From the NCBI RefSeq assembly GCF_029277305.1, contig NZ_CP119526.1: a DNA stretch of 64,000 bases; one strand, 5' to 3'. The stretch's first letter is position 1. Every line of letters begins with the position of its first letter. The position numbers were made by a program, and so were the translations under genes. This document shows positions 25,424-34,257 of the stretch, one piece after another. The stretch comes from Guptibacillus hwajinpoensis (GTDB taxonomy: Bacteria > Bacillota > Bacilli > Bacillales > Guptibacillaceae). The notes beneath the pieces are model-generated. The model had not been told where the DNA came from. It did no database searches and worked only from the letters and a program-made list of their open reading frames with translations.

Positions 25424-26776
25424 ATGAAATTTCTAAGTAAACTATTATTGGTGGCAGTTCTAGTATTGGCTATGCTGATTCCAGGTCATGCTAAACCAAC
25501 TCAGGCGAGTAACCTTGAAATTGACAGCACATTGGATAATGTTCTAAACAAAGTAACAGGGTGGACAGAGGTTGAAGCGATTCTTACATATGATGCTAAA
25601 CCCACTGTCGAGGAACTAGATCTTCTGAAATCGTTAGGTTTATCACTCAAAACGTTCAGTGAATTGCCGATTGTTGGGATAACGGGAACCGCATTAGAAA
25701 TCGATTCACTATTGAAAAGTAAGACAAATGCTGTATCCATTTATAAAAACAAGAAATTAGACTACTTAATGAAAGATAGCAGAACAGTAATTGGTGCAGA
25801 AAAAGTTTGGAGTGATCTTGGCTATACTGGTAAGGGAACTACTGTTGCTGTGATCGATAGTGGTATTGATGGCACACATCCAGACCTTCCATTTGGTTCT
25901 AAGGTTGTACAAAACGTCAAGATGCTGGTAGGCGGCAGCATCTTCGGTGGACAAGACGTTTATCTAGAGAATGTGCCAAACACAGATACAAGTTCAGGCC
26001 ACGGGACACATGTTGCTGGGACAATTGCTGGACTTGGTGAAGCAAGCGATGGGTTATATGCAGGCGTAGCACCTGACGCTAAATTAGTTGGACTTGGTGC
26101 GGGTGAAGGTCTAAATATTCTCTGGGCTCTTGAAAGCTTTAATTATGTTATTGAGCATCAGGAAGAGTACGGTATTGATATTATTAGTAACAGCTGGGGA
26201 TCAACTGGAGAATATTCTCCGAACGACCCAATTAACGTAGCAAGTAAAATCGCACATGATAATGGTATGACTGTAACATTTGCAGCCGGAAACGAAGGGC
26301 CAGAAGATAACACGTTGAATCCTTATTCTGCAGCACCTTGGGTTATCTCAGTTGCAGCTGGTACTAAGGATAAGCAGCTTGCTGACTTTTCTTCTAGGGG
26401 AGTAGCCGGTGATCCACTTCTTCACCCTGATATTACTGCTCCAGGTGTTGATATTGTCGCTACTAAATCATCTACAGGAGTTATTATTAATACGCTAGGT
26501 ACAACGAAAGATGTAAATTACATTGCACCTGAGTACCTTCCATATTACACAACATCCAGTGGAACAAGCATGGCTACACCTCATATCTCGGGTGTTCTAG
26601 CTTTAATGGAAGAAGCGAATCCAGATCTCCAACCTGATGCTGCTTTAAGCGCTCTCGAGAATACGGCAGAACCAATGTCTGGTTATGCTTATCACGAGGT
26701 TGGAGCAGGTTATGTAGATGCTTATAAAGCTGTTCAAGAAGCTTTGCAAACAGCAGCTATTGCAGGACCTAAATAA
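25424..26776 (+). CDS. Secreted subtilisin-like serine protease (S8)
   Basis: 450-aa precursor: a signal peptide (about residues 1-29, ending near KPTQAS), an I9-like propeptide (about 30-125), then a catalytic domain. The triad is seen in VAVIDSGIDGTHPD (Asp), SGHGTHVAGT (His) and SGTSMATPHISG (Ser), with the oxyanion Asn in AAGNEGP. No accessory C-terminal domain is present. ATG follows ACGGAGGG. It is a paralogue of the larger enzyme at 39332. Confidence 0.93.
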   Translation: MKFLSKLLLVAVLVLAMLIPGHAKPTQASNLEIDSTLDNVLNKVTGWTEVEAILTYDAKPTVEELDLLKSLGLSLKTFSELPIVGITGTALEIDSLLKSKTNAVSIYKNKKLDYLMKDSRTVIGAEKVWSDLGYTGKGTTVAVIDSGIDGTHPDLPFGSKVVQNVKMLVGGSIFGGQDVYLENVPNTDTSSGHGTHVAGTIAGLGEASDGLYAGVAPDAKLVGLGAGEGLNILWALESFNYVIEHQEEYGIDIISNSWGSTGEYSPNDPINVASKIAHDNGMTVTFAAGNEGPEDNTLNPYSAAPWVISVAAGTKDKQLADFSSRGVAGDPLLHPDITAPGVDIVATKSSTGVIINTLGTTKDVNYIAPEYLPYYTTSSGTSMATPHISGVLALMEEANPDLQPDAALSALENTAEPMSGYAYHEVGAGYVDAYKAVQEALQTAAIAGPK

Positions 26777-26790
26777 TAATAGTGCTTATG

Positions 26791-26822
26791 CCGAATAGTG
26801 TTTTTCACTATTCGGTTTTTCT
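26791..26822 (+). terminator. Terminator after subtilase 1
   Basis: A 10-bp perfect stem, CCGAATAGTG/CACTATTCGG with a T5 loop, is followed by TTTTTC. Confidence 0.88.
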
Positions 26823-26899
26823 TTTGTGTACATTGAGAGTAGGAATTTCAAAGTTTAGAAAGGATAAGGTTAGGTAATAAAGACTTATATAGAGTGGAC

Positions 26900-26979
26900 T
26901 ACCTTGTAGGGTATAAAAGCAGAATGGTTGAAGAAAATTTTAAAAGGGTTTATGATGAATTCAAATACCCCATAGGGTA
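26900..26979 (+). promoter_or_regulatory. Two CstR/CsoR-like operators before the persulfide dioxygenase gene
   Basis: TACCCCATAGGGTA (26966-26979) has TACCC/GGGTA arms around CATA, matching the type of site bound by CstR-like persulfide sensors. A related TACCTTGTAGGGTA lies at 26900-26913. No CstR gene is in the window, so regulation in trans is inferred. Confidence 0.6.
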
Positions 26980-27011
26980 ATTAATCATTTTTCATTCAGG
27001 AGGCAAAACAA

Positions 27012-28421
27012 ATGTATTTACGAACGTTTTTCGACGAAAAGCTCGCACAATATTCTTATTTAATTGGATGTCAGCGAACAGGTGAAGCATTGGTTATTGA
27101 TCCTGCACGTGATGTTACGCCATATTTAGAAGTAGCTAAAAAGGAAGGCTTTCATTTAGCTGCAGCAGCAGAAACGCACATTCATGCTGATTTTGTTTCG
27201 GGCGCACGCCAGCTCGCAGAAAAACACGATGTGAAATTATACTTGTCTGATGAAGGAGATCAAGACTGGAAGTACGGTTATCTTGACGGATTAAATGTTG
27301 AACTTGTTAAAGATGGTTCATCGATCAAAGTAGGTAATATTGAACTTGGTGTTATGCATACCCCAGGGCATACCCCAGAAAGCATTTCATTCGTTCTAAC
27401 CGATCACGGTGGCGGATCTGAAGTACCAATGGGCATTTTCACAGGAGACTTTGTTTTTGTTGGTGATATTGGTCGTCCAGATTTGCTTGAAAAAGCGGCT
27501 GGGGCAAAAGGAACAGCTGAAACTGGAGCAAAATCAATGTTCAGTTCGCTACAAAAATTTAAAGAACTACCAGAATATCTCACAGTTTGGCCGGGGCATG
27601 GTGCAGGAAGTGCATGTGGTAAGTCGTTAGGTGCAGTTCCACAATCTACTGTAGGCTACGAACTACGCAATAACTGGGCGTTAAAGGAAGAGAATGAAGG
27701 TTCATTTGTGAAAGAACTTCTTAACGAACAGCCTGAAGCTCCAACTTACTTTGCGGTTATGAAAAAGGTAAATAAAAAAGGACCGAACGTTTTAACTGGT
27801 GAGAACCTAGAAAAAATCTCAAATGTTGATGAGTTTAGTGCTCTTGCTTCAAAAGAAAACACAACTGTCGTTGATACTCGTCCAGCAACTGATTTTGCGG
27901 CTGGTCACATTGATGGTGCGATTAATCTCCCATTTAATAAAGCATTCACGAATTGGTCAGGTTGGGTACTTGATTATGACCATAACTTGCTTCTAATTGC
28001 AGAGGAAGACAAGCAAGAAGAAATTGTGAAAGCACTGCATTCAATCGGAATTGATAACATTAAAGCATTTGCAGGTCCAGAGCTACTTTCACAGTGGAAT
28101 GATCTCGAAGGGTACTCCTTTATTACTGCTGAAGAGCTAAAGGATGTCTATGAAAAAGACGACGTTTATGTTGTCGATATAAGAAAACAAGATGAATGGA
28201 ACAAAGGCCACATTCCTGGTGCAAATCACCATATGCTAGGGTATTTAGAAGATCAAGCTGAGGAAATCCCAGAAGACAAAACGGTAGTCGTTCACTGTCA
28301 ATCGGGTACACGTTCAGCAATCGGAACAAGCCTACTACAATCTCTAGGGTTCAAAGATATCTTAAACTTTAGCGGTGGTTTTGCTAAATGGGAAAAAGAA
28401 TTTGATCATATCGAGAAGTGA
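27012..28421 (+). CDS. cstB: Persulfide dioxygenase-rhodanese fusion (CstB-like)
   Basis: Detoxifies sulfide-derived persulfides. The N-terminal MBL dioxygenase domain (about 1-250) has THIHADFVSG, HTPGHTPES, GDFVFVGDIGRPDL and WPGHGAGSACG, the last carrying a Cys found in CstB. The middle rhodanese-like domain (about 270-355) lacks a catalytic Cys and is a pseudo-rhodanese. The C-terminal rhodanese has active-site CQSGTRS. 469 aa, as in CstB. The SD TCAGGAGG is strong, and CstR-like operators lie upstream. Confidence 0.9.
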   Translation: MYLRTFFDEKLAQYSYLIGCQRTGEALVIDPARDVTPYLEVAKKEGFHLAAAAETHIHADFVSGARQLAEKHDVKLYLSDEGDQDWKYGYLDGLNVELVKDGSSIKVGNIELGVMHTPGHTPESISFVLTDHGGGSEVPMGIFTGDFVFVGDIGRPDLLEKAAGAKGTAETGAKSMFSSLQKFKELPEYLTVWPGHGAGSACGKSLGAVPQSTVGYELRNNWALKEENEGSFVKELLNEQPEAPTYFAVMKKVNKKGPNVLTGENLEKISNVDEFSALASKENTTVVDTRPATDFAAGHIDGAINLPFNKAFTNWSGWVLDYDHNLLLIAEEDKQEEIVKALHSIGIDNIKAFAGPELLSQWNDLEGYSFITAEELKDVYEKDDVYVVDIRKQDEWNKGHIPGANHHMLGYLEDQAEEIPEDKTVVVHCQSGTRSAIGTSLLQSLGFKDILNFSGGFAKWEKEFDHIEK

Positions 28422-28428
28422 TGGAAAG

Positions 28429-28460
28429 AGCGTGAAGCACTAGTGCTTCACGCTTTTTTT
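28429..28460. terminator. Terminator after the persulfide dioxygenase gene
   Basis: An 11-12 bp stem, AGCGTGAAGCAC/GTGCTTCACGCT, is followed by seven T residues; it may also serve the convergent operon. Confidence 0.88.
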
Positions 28461-28467
28461 GTCTTCA

Positions 28468-28713
28468 CTACATCAATAGCATTGCCCCTGTAGATAATGC
28501 AAGCACAACTCCAATAGGGGCTAACTGAATTTTGAGTAGCAATGAGGGTGATATTGACTTACTGTCAAGCGGGTTAGATACTGGCTCTGTCAGAAAATCT
28601 CCAACTTGATCTAACTTGTTTTTTCTAAGAGGTATAGGGGGAACATCCACCGTATACTTATCTAAAAGTTCATGTAGTTCTTCTGGGATCGTTTGGTTAT
28701 TTTTGCGTTTCAT
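28468..28713 (-). CDS. Small membrane protein, possible anti-sigma factor
   Basis: 81 aa: a soluble N-terminus (about 1-58, YTVDVPPIPLRKNKLDQVGDF) and one C-terminal TM helix (about 60-80). It overlaps the ECF sigma gene by 17 bp, the usual place and coupling for an anti-sigma factor such as YxlC in Bacillus. There is no ZAS-type zinc motif. Function is inferred from context. Confidence 0.6.
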   Translation of the reverse strand: MKRKNNQTIPEELHELLDKYTVDVPPIPLRKNKLDQVGDFLTEPVSNPLDSKSISPSLLLKIQLAPIGVVLALSTGAMLLM

Positions 28714-29233
28714 CGGGTTTTCCCTCCATTACTTCACGCATACGTTTAATCGCAGAAGATAATCTCGATTTGACGGTGCCGATCGGAATTTCAAGCACAG
28801 CTGACGTTTCTTCCTGAGTCATATCGTGATAGTAAATTAGTAAGATAACAGCACGTTGCTTTTCAGGAAGTTTCTTTATAGCCCATTGAACTGCCATTTT
28901 ATCATCTAGTTTGTTAGTAGGATGATCTTGCTCATTGACGAGAAAAGGAAGAAGAGTCTTAAGTTTGTGGCGACGCTTTAATTTATTGATCATCAATTGA
29001 TAAGCGATAGTAAACAGATACGTTTTTAATGACGATTGATTAGAATCAAAGCGTTTCTTATAGTTATGAAACTTAAGGAATGTATCCTGTACAAGATCAA
29101 TGCTGAGCTGTTCATCCAGGGTATAGCGATAGATGAAACGATACAGTGAATCTTTATAAAGTGTATACGCTTGTTCTAGCGTTTCAGGTTCGGTGATCTC
29201 AACAGACGATTTACTTAAACGATTAAAACTCAT
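28697..29233 (-). CDS. ECF-type RNA polymerase sigma factor
   Basis: 178 aa. Region 2 (LYRFIYRYTLDEQLSIDLVQDTFLKFHNY) and region 4 (KKLPEKQRAVILLIYYHDMTQEETSAVLEIPIGTVKSRLSSAIKRMRE) are clear. It is the middle gene of a three-gene overlapping set with an upstream 3-TM protein and a downstream anti-sigma-like protein. The regulon is unknown; SigY-like layout is suggested but not proven. Confidence 0.9.
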   Translation of the reverse strand: MSFNRLSKSSVEITEPETLEQAYTLYKDSLYRFIYRYTLDEQLSIDLVQDTFLKFHNYKKRFDSNQSSLKTYLFTIAYQLMINKLKRRHKLKTLLPFLVNEQDHPTNKLDDKMAVQWAIKKLPEKQRAVILLIYYHDMTQEETSAVLEIPIGTVKSRLSSAIKRMREVMEGKPDETQK

Positions 29234-29588
29234 TCGGCCAGCGCTCTTTTATGCCCTTATACGTATACGCAAGTCGGAAAATGAACCAGAGAAATGTAAG
29301 CAATGGGAAGACGAACGTTTGATGAAGAAAAAACTGCACAAAAGGATTTTGGATATCCTCTCCACTTACTACTAAATAGAAAAGCCCCGTTATACAAATG
29401 ATTGAGTAAGCAGCTGACGTAATCATGACGTAATCCCATCGTGACCAGTAAAAGTAGAGATTCGTTTTTGAGAAGTCAATCTTCCCGTTTTTCTTGTGAA
29501 CATGCTTCTGAAGTGAAGCAATGATTACACCAAATAGAATGCCTAATACACCTGCAACAATTAATCCTACGAGAAAACCAGTACCCAT
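29223..29588 (-). CDS. Three-helix membrane protein coupled to the ECF sigma gene
   Basis: 121 aa with TM helices at about residues 5-24, 53-75 and 87-108. It overlaps the sigma gene by 11 bp, so translation is coupled. I recognise no family. It could be a second membrane regulator of the sigma factor or simply the first gene of its operon. Confidence 0.7.
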   Translation of the reverse strand: MGTGFLVGLIVAGVLGILFGVIIASLQKHVHKKNGKIDFSKTNLYFYWSRWDYVMITSAAYSIICITGLFYLVVSGEDIQNPFVQFFLHQTFVFPLLTFLWFIFRLAYTYKGIKERWPNEF

Positions 29589-29995
29589 ATTGTCACACCC
29601 TTCATTTTTTCATTTTCACATATTTATACAATTATGGAAGGGGTAAAGTTCATTTTATTTTAAATAGAAATAAAGCGGAGGTTATATGTCATTGCTGCTA
29701 CCAGTGTATTTCCTGCATTAAACGCTAGAAGAATAGAGGCTGTAATTAGTGAGGGGAATCTCAATCCGCTATTTAGTAAGCGTTTCCAATAGTTTATCAT
29801 AGGGGATAGCCTGGTTAATCCATAGATTATTGAGACCTTTTTGAAAGGCTCAATATATAATGTAAATGTTCCCATAACGTTTTTCTTTTGTAGAGAAATC
29901 GCTATAATAAGAGTGGATGAACACGACGTAGACTAGTATTGCTAAAACCCTTTAGTTTCAATGTTAATGGCGGTACAGAGATGGAGGGGTAGATC
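29589..29995. other. Intergenic region between the ECF operon and putR
   Basis: Divergent promoters are expected here. A TGAACTTT...GTATAA arrangement on the minus strand could serve the ECF operon. TATAAT at 29903-29908 on the plus strand could serve putR. The 71-codon minus frame inside has no ribosome site and is not called. Confidence 0.35.
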
Positions 29996-31282
29996 ATGAT
30001 AAATGTAAAAGAACAGATTTTAGAAGCGACGGATATTCATAAAGTAACTGAAATCATCAGCATCGCTATAAACAAGCCGGTTATTATTGAAAACAAAAAT
30101 TTCGAACTGATTTCATATAGCACAGCATCTGAAAGCTTTGATCAAACGCAACAGAAAACCATTTTGTATAAAAAGTGTCCTGTTTTCATTATTGATCGAC
30201 TGAAAAAAGAAGGCATTGTACAGCAGTTGGAAAGCAATGAAGCACCGATTCGGATAGCTCCAATTGAAGAGATCGGTTTTTATCAACGGATTGTTGTGAA
30301 AGCGATTTATGAAGAGCGAACAATGGGCTATGTATGGGTTCAAGAAACGAATACGCTTCTATCGGATGAAGAGGTGACGTTTCTAACTGAAATCACTCCA
30401 CATATAGGTCAGCTGATTCATAAATCCTACCGAAAAGGACAGGAGCACGAGGGAAAGCAGGAAAAACTTCTATGGAACGTTCTTCTTCATGAGTATGAAA
30501 GTGAGAATCAAATTCGGAGGAAAGCACAGGTAGCGAGTTTGCCATTACCTGACCGCTTTTCTGTGCTCGTCATGTCGATAGCCGAACCTGCGCAGGAACC
30601 GCTTCTTAATGAAGTAGTTGAGCTTTTATCTCGATTCAAACGTCACAAATTACAGGTACTTAAAACAGATTTACAAGTTGTCGCTGTGATATCAGGAACT
30701 AAAGACCGGAAAGGTTCAGCGATCGAAAATAGTCGTGAGCTCGTAGAATACGTAAAAAGTGCACTTACTCATGAGGAATTCTATTCCTTTTTGATTGGTA
30801 TTGGAAAAGAGTATGTTGAGCTCATTGATATGAGAAAGAGTTTTCTTGAAGCACTGGAAGTCATTGAGACCGCTGATTTTATTGGACCTAGACCTGACGT
30901 GATGCCACGCGAGTTCTCCAAACTTGGCGTATATCGATATCTTGCTGCGCTTTATGAGAAAAACAATACAGAACATTATTACAATCAGAACCTATTAAAC
31001 TTGATGGAGAAAGATTCAGTGAGTCATTCTAGTTTGTTAAAAACACTTGAAGTGTACTTATCAAACAATGGTAAAGGAAAGCATACGGCTGCCGAGCTCT
31101 TTATCCATCCGAATACACTTAATTACCGCATGAAGCAGATCCAGGATTTAACGGACATCGATTTTGAAGATTTTAATATGAAAAGTCATATTTATATTGA
31201 ATTGTTGTTACTAAACAACATTCCGTCTTACTACAATCGATATCTGGCTGCTGTAGAGGAGCAAAAAGGCGCTACGAAATAG
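29996..31282 (+). CDS. putR: PucR-family activator of proline utilisation
   Basis: 428 aa. The N-terminal sensory region and middle GGDEF-like CdaR domain lead to a C-terminal PucR HTH: VYLSNNGKGKHTAAELFIHPNTLNYRMKQIQDLTDIDFEDF. The position next to putB-putC matches PutR, the proline-responsive activator of B. subtilis; that role is inferred. SD GGAGGGG precedes ATG 29996. Confidence 0.83.
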   Translation: MINVKEQILEATDIHKVTEIISIAINKPVIIENKNFELISYSTASESFDQTQQKTILYKKCPVFIIDRLKKEGIVQQLESNEAPIRIAPIEEIGFYQRIVVKAIYEERTMGYVWVQETNTLLSDEEVTFLTEITPHIGQLIHKSYRKGQEHEGKQEKLLWNVLLHEYESENQIRRKAQVASLPLPDRFSVLVMSIAEPAQEPLLNEVVELLSRFKRHKLQVLKTDLQVVAVISGTKDRKGSAIENSRELVEYVKSALTHEEFYSFLIGIGKEYVELIDMRKSFLEALEVIETADFIGPRPDVMPREFSKLGVYRYLAALYEKNNTEHYYNQNLLNLMEKDSVSHSSLLKTLEVYLSNNGKGKHTAAELFIHPNTLNYRMKQIQDLTDIDFEDFNMKSHIYIELLLLNNIPSYYNRYLAAVEEQKGATK

Positions 31283-31307
31283 GTCGGTTTGTTTGGAGTG
31301 GGTGGGT

Positions 31308-31400
31308 TATTATCCAAAATTCGGATATATTGTCCGAAACCAAATTATATTAGCCAAAATACATTTTTATTGTCCAAATCCCAATTATATTGTCTAAACA
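31308..31400. repeat. Five-unit tandem array, exact 20-bp period
   Basis: CCAAA/CCGAA/CCAAA/CCAAA/CTAAA cores start at 31314, 31334, 31354, 31374 and 31394. Each is usually preceded by ATTGT or ATTAG and followed by an AT-rich spacer (unit close to ATTGTCCAAATCCCAATTAT). It lies between the putR stop and its terminator. Confidence 0.8.
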
Positions 31401-31401
31401 G

Positions 31402-31428
31402 AGAAGCTGCGGTTGCAGCTTCTTTTTT
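31402..31428 (+). terminator. putR terminator
   Basis: A 9-bp stem, AGAAGCTGC/GCAGCTTCT with loop GGTT, is followed by TTTTT. Confidence 0.88.
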
Positions 31429-31531
31429 GTGAGCACGCTCCACAGTGCCTGTGGGGTCTAAACAGCCGCTTTCGCTTTTCTATTGTGCTTAAACCACAAA
31501 AATCGGTGGGAACTATTGTGTTTTCAATACG

Positions 31532-31561
31532 TTGTCAGATGGACTATAAAATCGATATAAT
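31532..31561 (+). promoter_or_regulatory. putBC promoter
   Basis: TTGTCA (31532-31537), 18 bp, TATAAT (31556-31561). The region 31430-31531 upstream should hold the PutR site; no clear repeat was identified there. Confidence 0.65.
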
Positions 31562-31640
31562 TTTCACAAGAAAGAAAATATTATTACGACTTGCTGCTTG
31601 ATGAATGTTTGGAGATATAGGTTAAAGGAGCGTGGTAGCG

Positions 31641-32558
31641 TTGGAAGCCCTCAACAAGAGTTTTTTCCTTTTTCTTGCCAGCAGGCCTTCACTCGATCGA
31701 TTTGCTAAACGATGGGGTAGTAAGTTTGGGGCTGATAAGATTGTTGGCGGGGAATCCTTTGAGCACGCTGTACCTCTAATTCAGAGTTTGAATAGTCAGG
31801 GGTTACGTGTGACAGTCGACCATCTCGGGGAGTTTGTTGCTTCAGAAGCTGAAGCGAGAGAACGAACGCTTGAGTGTTTACAGACGATTCGAATGATCAG
31901 CGCTCATGATTTGAATTCACAACTTTCCCTTAAAGTAACGTCACTTGGTCTTGATATTAATCACGATCTTGTATGGGAGAATATGATTCAGATTATGGAT
32001 GAGGCTAGGAAGTATGATGTGTTTGTGACGATTGATATGGAAGACTCGTCAAGGACACAGGCAACGCTCGATCTCTACAAAGCACTAAAGAAGCAGTACA
32101 GCAACATTGGAACTGTTATTCAATCTTATTTATATCGATCAGATCAGGACCTGGATGATTTAAACGAAGTAAAGCCAAATTTACGACTTGTTAAAGGCGC
32201 TTACAAGGAATCAGCGGAAGTAGCATTTCCTGCTAAATCTGATGTTGATCATAACTTGAAACTCCTTATTAAGAAGCATTTATTGAATGGGAATTACACA
32301 GCAATTGCAAGTCATGATGACGCGATTATTCAGTACACGAAAGAATTAGTCAGAGAACATGGCATTTCGAAAGATCAATTTGAATTCCAGATGCTATATG
32401 GCATGCGAAGCGAAAGACAGCTAGAACTTTTATCTGAAGGCTATACAGTAAGAGTGTATATGCCCTATGGAAATGACTGGTATGGGTATTTTATGAGGCG
32501 GTTAGCCGAACGACCTGCCAACATTGCTTTTGCGTTAAATGGATTGTTAAAAAAATAA
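31641..32558 (+). CDS. putB: Proline dehydrogenase
   Basis: FAD enzyme oxidising proline to pyrroline-5-carboxylate. 305 aa, the monofunctional Gram-positive type. Motifs include VTVDHLGEFV, VTIDMEDSSRTQATLDLY, LRLVKGAYKES, FQMLYGMR and the C-terminal YGNDWYGYFMRRLAERPAN flavin/substrate signature. TTG 31641 is chosen 10 bp from AAGGAG; the GTG at 31632 is 1 bp from it. It is co-transcribed with putC. Confidence 0.93.
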   Translation: MEALNKSFFLFLASRPSLDRFAKRWGSKFGADKIVGGESFEHAVPLIQSLNSQGLRVTVDHLGEFVASEAEARERTLECLQTIRMISAHDLNSQLSLKVTSLGLDINHDLVWENMIQIMDEARKYDVFVTIDMEDSSRTQATLDLYKALKKQYSNIGTVIQSYLYRSDQDLDDLNEVKPNLRLVKGAYKESAEVAFPAKSDVDHNLKLLIKKHLLNGNYTAIASHDDAIIQYTKELVREHGISKDQFEFQMLYGMRSERQLELLSEGYTVRVYMPYGNDWYGYFMRRLAERPANIAFALNGLLKK

Positions 32559-32592
32559 AATCAATTTTTAAATTCGAAAGGGGAATTTACTC

Positions 32593-34140
32593 ATGGTAGT
32601 ACCATACAAACACGAACCGTTTACTGATTTCACTGTTAAGGAAAACAAGAAGGCTTTTGAAGAAGCACTGAAGCTAGTAAAAGAAGAGCTCGGTAAAGAT
32701 CATGATCTTCTCATTAATGGTGAGCGTGTAAGTACAGAGGACAAAATTGTTTCCATAAATCCGGCAAACAAAGAGCAAGTTGTTGGACGCGTTTCGAAAG
32801 CAACAAAAGAGCATGCTGAGAGAGCGATCCAAGCTGCTGATGAAGCATTTGAAGGCTGGAGAAAATGGTCTGCTCGCTCTCGTGCTGAACTTCTATTCCG
32901 CGCAGCTGCGATTGTTCGTCGCCGTAAGCATGAATTCTCTGCATACCTTGTTTATGAAGCAGGAAAGCCTTGGAAAGAGGCTGATGCTGATACTGCAGAA
33001 GCAATTGATTTCATGGAATACTATGCTCGTCAGATGATTGAGCTTGGTGAAGGAAAAGCAATCGAAAGTCGTCCAGGCGAACAGAACCGCTATGTTTACA
33101 CGCCAAGCGGAGTAGCTCTTGTTATTCCACCGTGGAACTTTGCGTTTGCAATTATGGCTGGTACAGCAGTAGCACCGCTTGTTACAGGAAATACAGTACT
33201 TCTTAAACCAGCAAGTGCAACACCAGTTGTAGCTGCGAAATTCGTAGAAGTACTTGAAGAAGCTGGCCTTCCAAAAGGCGTATTGAACTTCGTACCAGGA
33301 AGCGGCGCAGAAGTAGGCGACTATCTTGTTGACCATCCAAAAACATCAATCATTACATTTACTGGTTCACGTGAAGTTGGAACGCGCATCTATGAGCGTG
33401 CGGCAAAAGTACAGCCTGGTCAACAACACTTGAAGCGAGTGATCGTTGAAATGGGTGGTAAAGATACGATCGTTGTAGATAAAGATGCAGATCTTGAACT
33501 TGCTGCACAGGCAATTGTTGTCTCGGCATTTGGTTTCTCTGGTCAGAAATGTTCTGCAGGCTCCCGTGCGGTCATTCTTAAAGAGGTATACGATCAAGTC
33601 CGCGATCGCGTCGTAGAATTAACAAATGAACTTACGCTAGGCGAAACGACAGGTCCAGATGTGTACATGGGACCAGTCATTGACCAGGCTTCTTTCGATA
33701 AGATCATGAGCTACATTGAGATCGGGAAAGAAGAAGGACGTCTTGTTGCAGGTGGAGAAGGCGATGACTCTAAAGGGTATTTCATCAAGCCAACTGTGTT
33801 TGCTGATCTTGCTCCGAAATCCCGGATGCAGCAGGAAGAAATCTTCGGACCGGTTGTTTGCTTAACGAAAGCAGATAACTTCGATGAAGCAATTGAGATT
33901 GCGAACAATACAGAGTATGGCTTAACAGGTGCTGTTATCACGAATAACCGTGCACACATCGAACAGGCGAAAATGGACTTCCATGTAGGTAACCTATACT
34001 TCAACCGTAACTGTACAGGTGCGATTGTTGGATACCATCCATTTGGTGGATTCAAAATGTCTGGAACAGATTCTAAAGCAGGTGGTCCGGATTATCTTGG
34101 ACTTCACATGCAAGCAAAAACTGTTTCAGAAATGTTTTAA
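32593..34140 (+). CDS. putC: L-glutamate gamma-semialdehyde (pyrroline-5-carboxylate) dehydrogenase
   Basis: NAD-dependent second step of proline breakdown, giving glutamate. 515 aa aldehyde dehydrogenase fold: VIPPWNFAFAIMAG, TGSREVGTRI (cofactor), VEMGGKDTIVV (catalytic Glu) and GFSGQKCSAGSRAV (catalytic Cys). It is of the RocA/PutC type, assigned to put by its neighbours. SD AAAGGGG precedes ATG 32593. Confidence 0.93.
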   Translation: MVVPYKHEPFTDFTVKENKKAFEEALKLVKEELGKDHDLLINGERVSTEDKIVSINPANKEQVVGRVSKATKEHAERAIQAADEAFEGWRKWSARSRAELLFRAAAIVRRRKHEFSAYLVYEAGKPWKEADADTAEAIDFMEYYARQMIELGEGKAIESRPGEQNRYVYTPSGVALVIPPWNFAFAIMAGTAVAPLVTGNTVLLKPASATPVVAAKFVEVLEEAGLPKGVLNFVPGSGAEVGDYLVDHPKTSIITFTGSREVGTRIYERAAKVQPGQQHLKRVIVEMGGKDTIVVDKDADLELAAQAIVVSAFGFSGQKCSAGSRAVILKEVYDQVRDRVVELTNELTLGETTGPDVYMGPVIDQASFDKIMSYIEIGKEEGRLVAGGEGDDSKGYFIKPTVFADLAPKSRMQQEEIFGPVVCLTKADNFDEAIEIANNTEYGLTGAVITNNRAHIEQAKMDFHVGNLYFNRNCTGAIVGYHPFGGFKMSGTDSKAGGPDYLGLHMQAKTVSEMF

Positions 34141-34166
34141 GCTGAATTGAAATGAGAACAGTAACC

Positions 34167-34207
34167 AGCCTGCCACTTAAAGGATCTCCTTTAGGTGGCA
34201 GGCTTTG
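34167..34207 (+). terminator. putBC terminator
   Basis: An 18-bp stem (34167-34184 with 34187-34204), a 2-nt loop and one wobble pair, followed by a weak T run. Confidence 0.8.
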
Positions 34208-34221
34208 TTATGTTTTAGATA

Positions 34222-34257
34222 AAAAAAAGAGAAGAGGTGTTAAACCTCTTCTCTTTG
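34222..34257 (-). terminator. Terminator overlapping the end of the GAF-PAS kinase gene
   Basis: AAAGAGAAGAGG/CCTCTTCTCTTT 12-bp stem reads on the minus strand into T8. The kinase stop codon lies in the loop, so the terminator's 5' arm is coding sequence. Confidence 0.85.

Noticed and set aside
29660..29875. 71-codon hydrophobic minus frame between the ECF operon and putR
   Set aside because: No ribosome site and no recognisable family; it lies where promoters are expected.
31308..31400. CRISPR array
   Set aside because: Units are 20 bp with only 5-10 conserved bases and no unique spacers or cas genes; same for 58647-58745.
31430..31500. Another copy of the GC-rich repeat
   Set aside because: Only a vague resemblance (CCTGTGGGGTCT); no element ends or GGAGCGGAA repeats.
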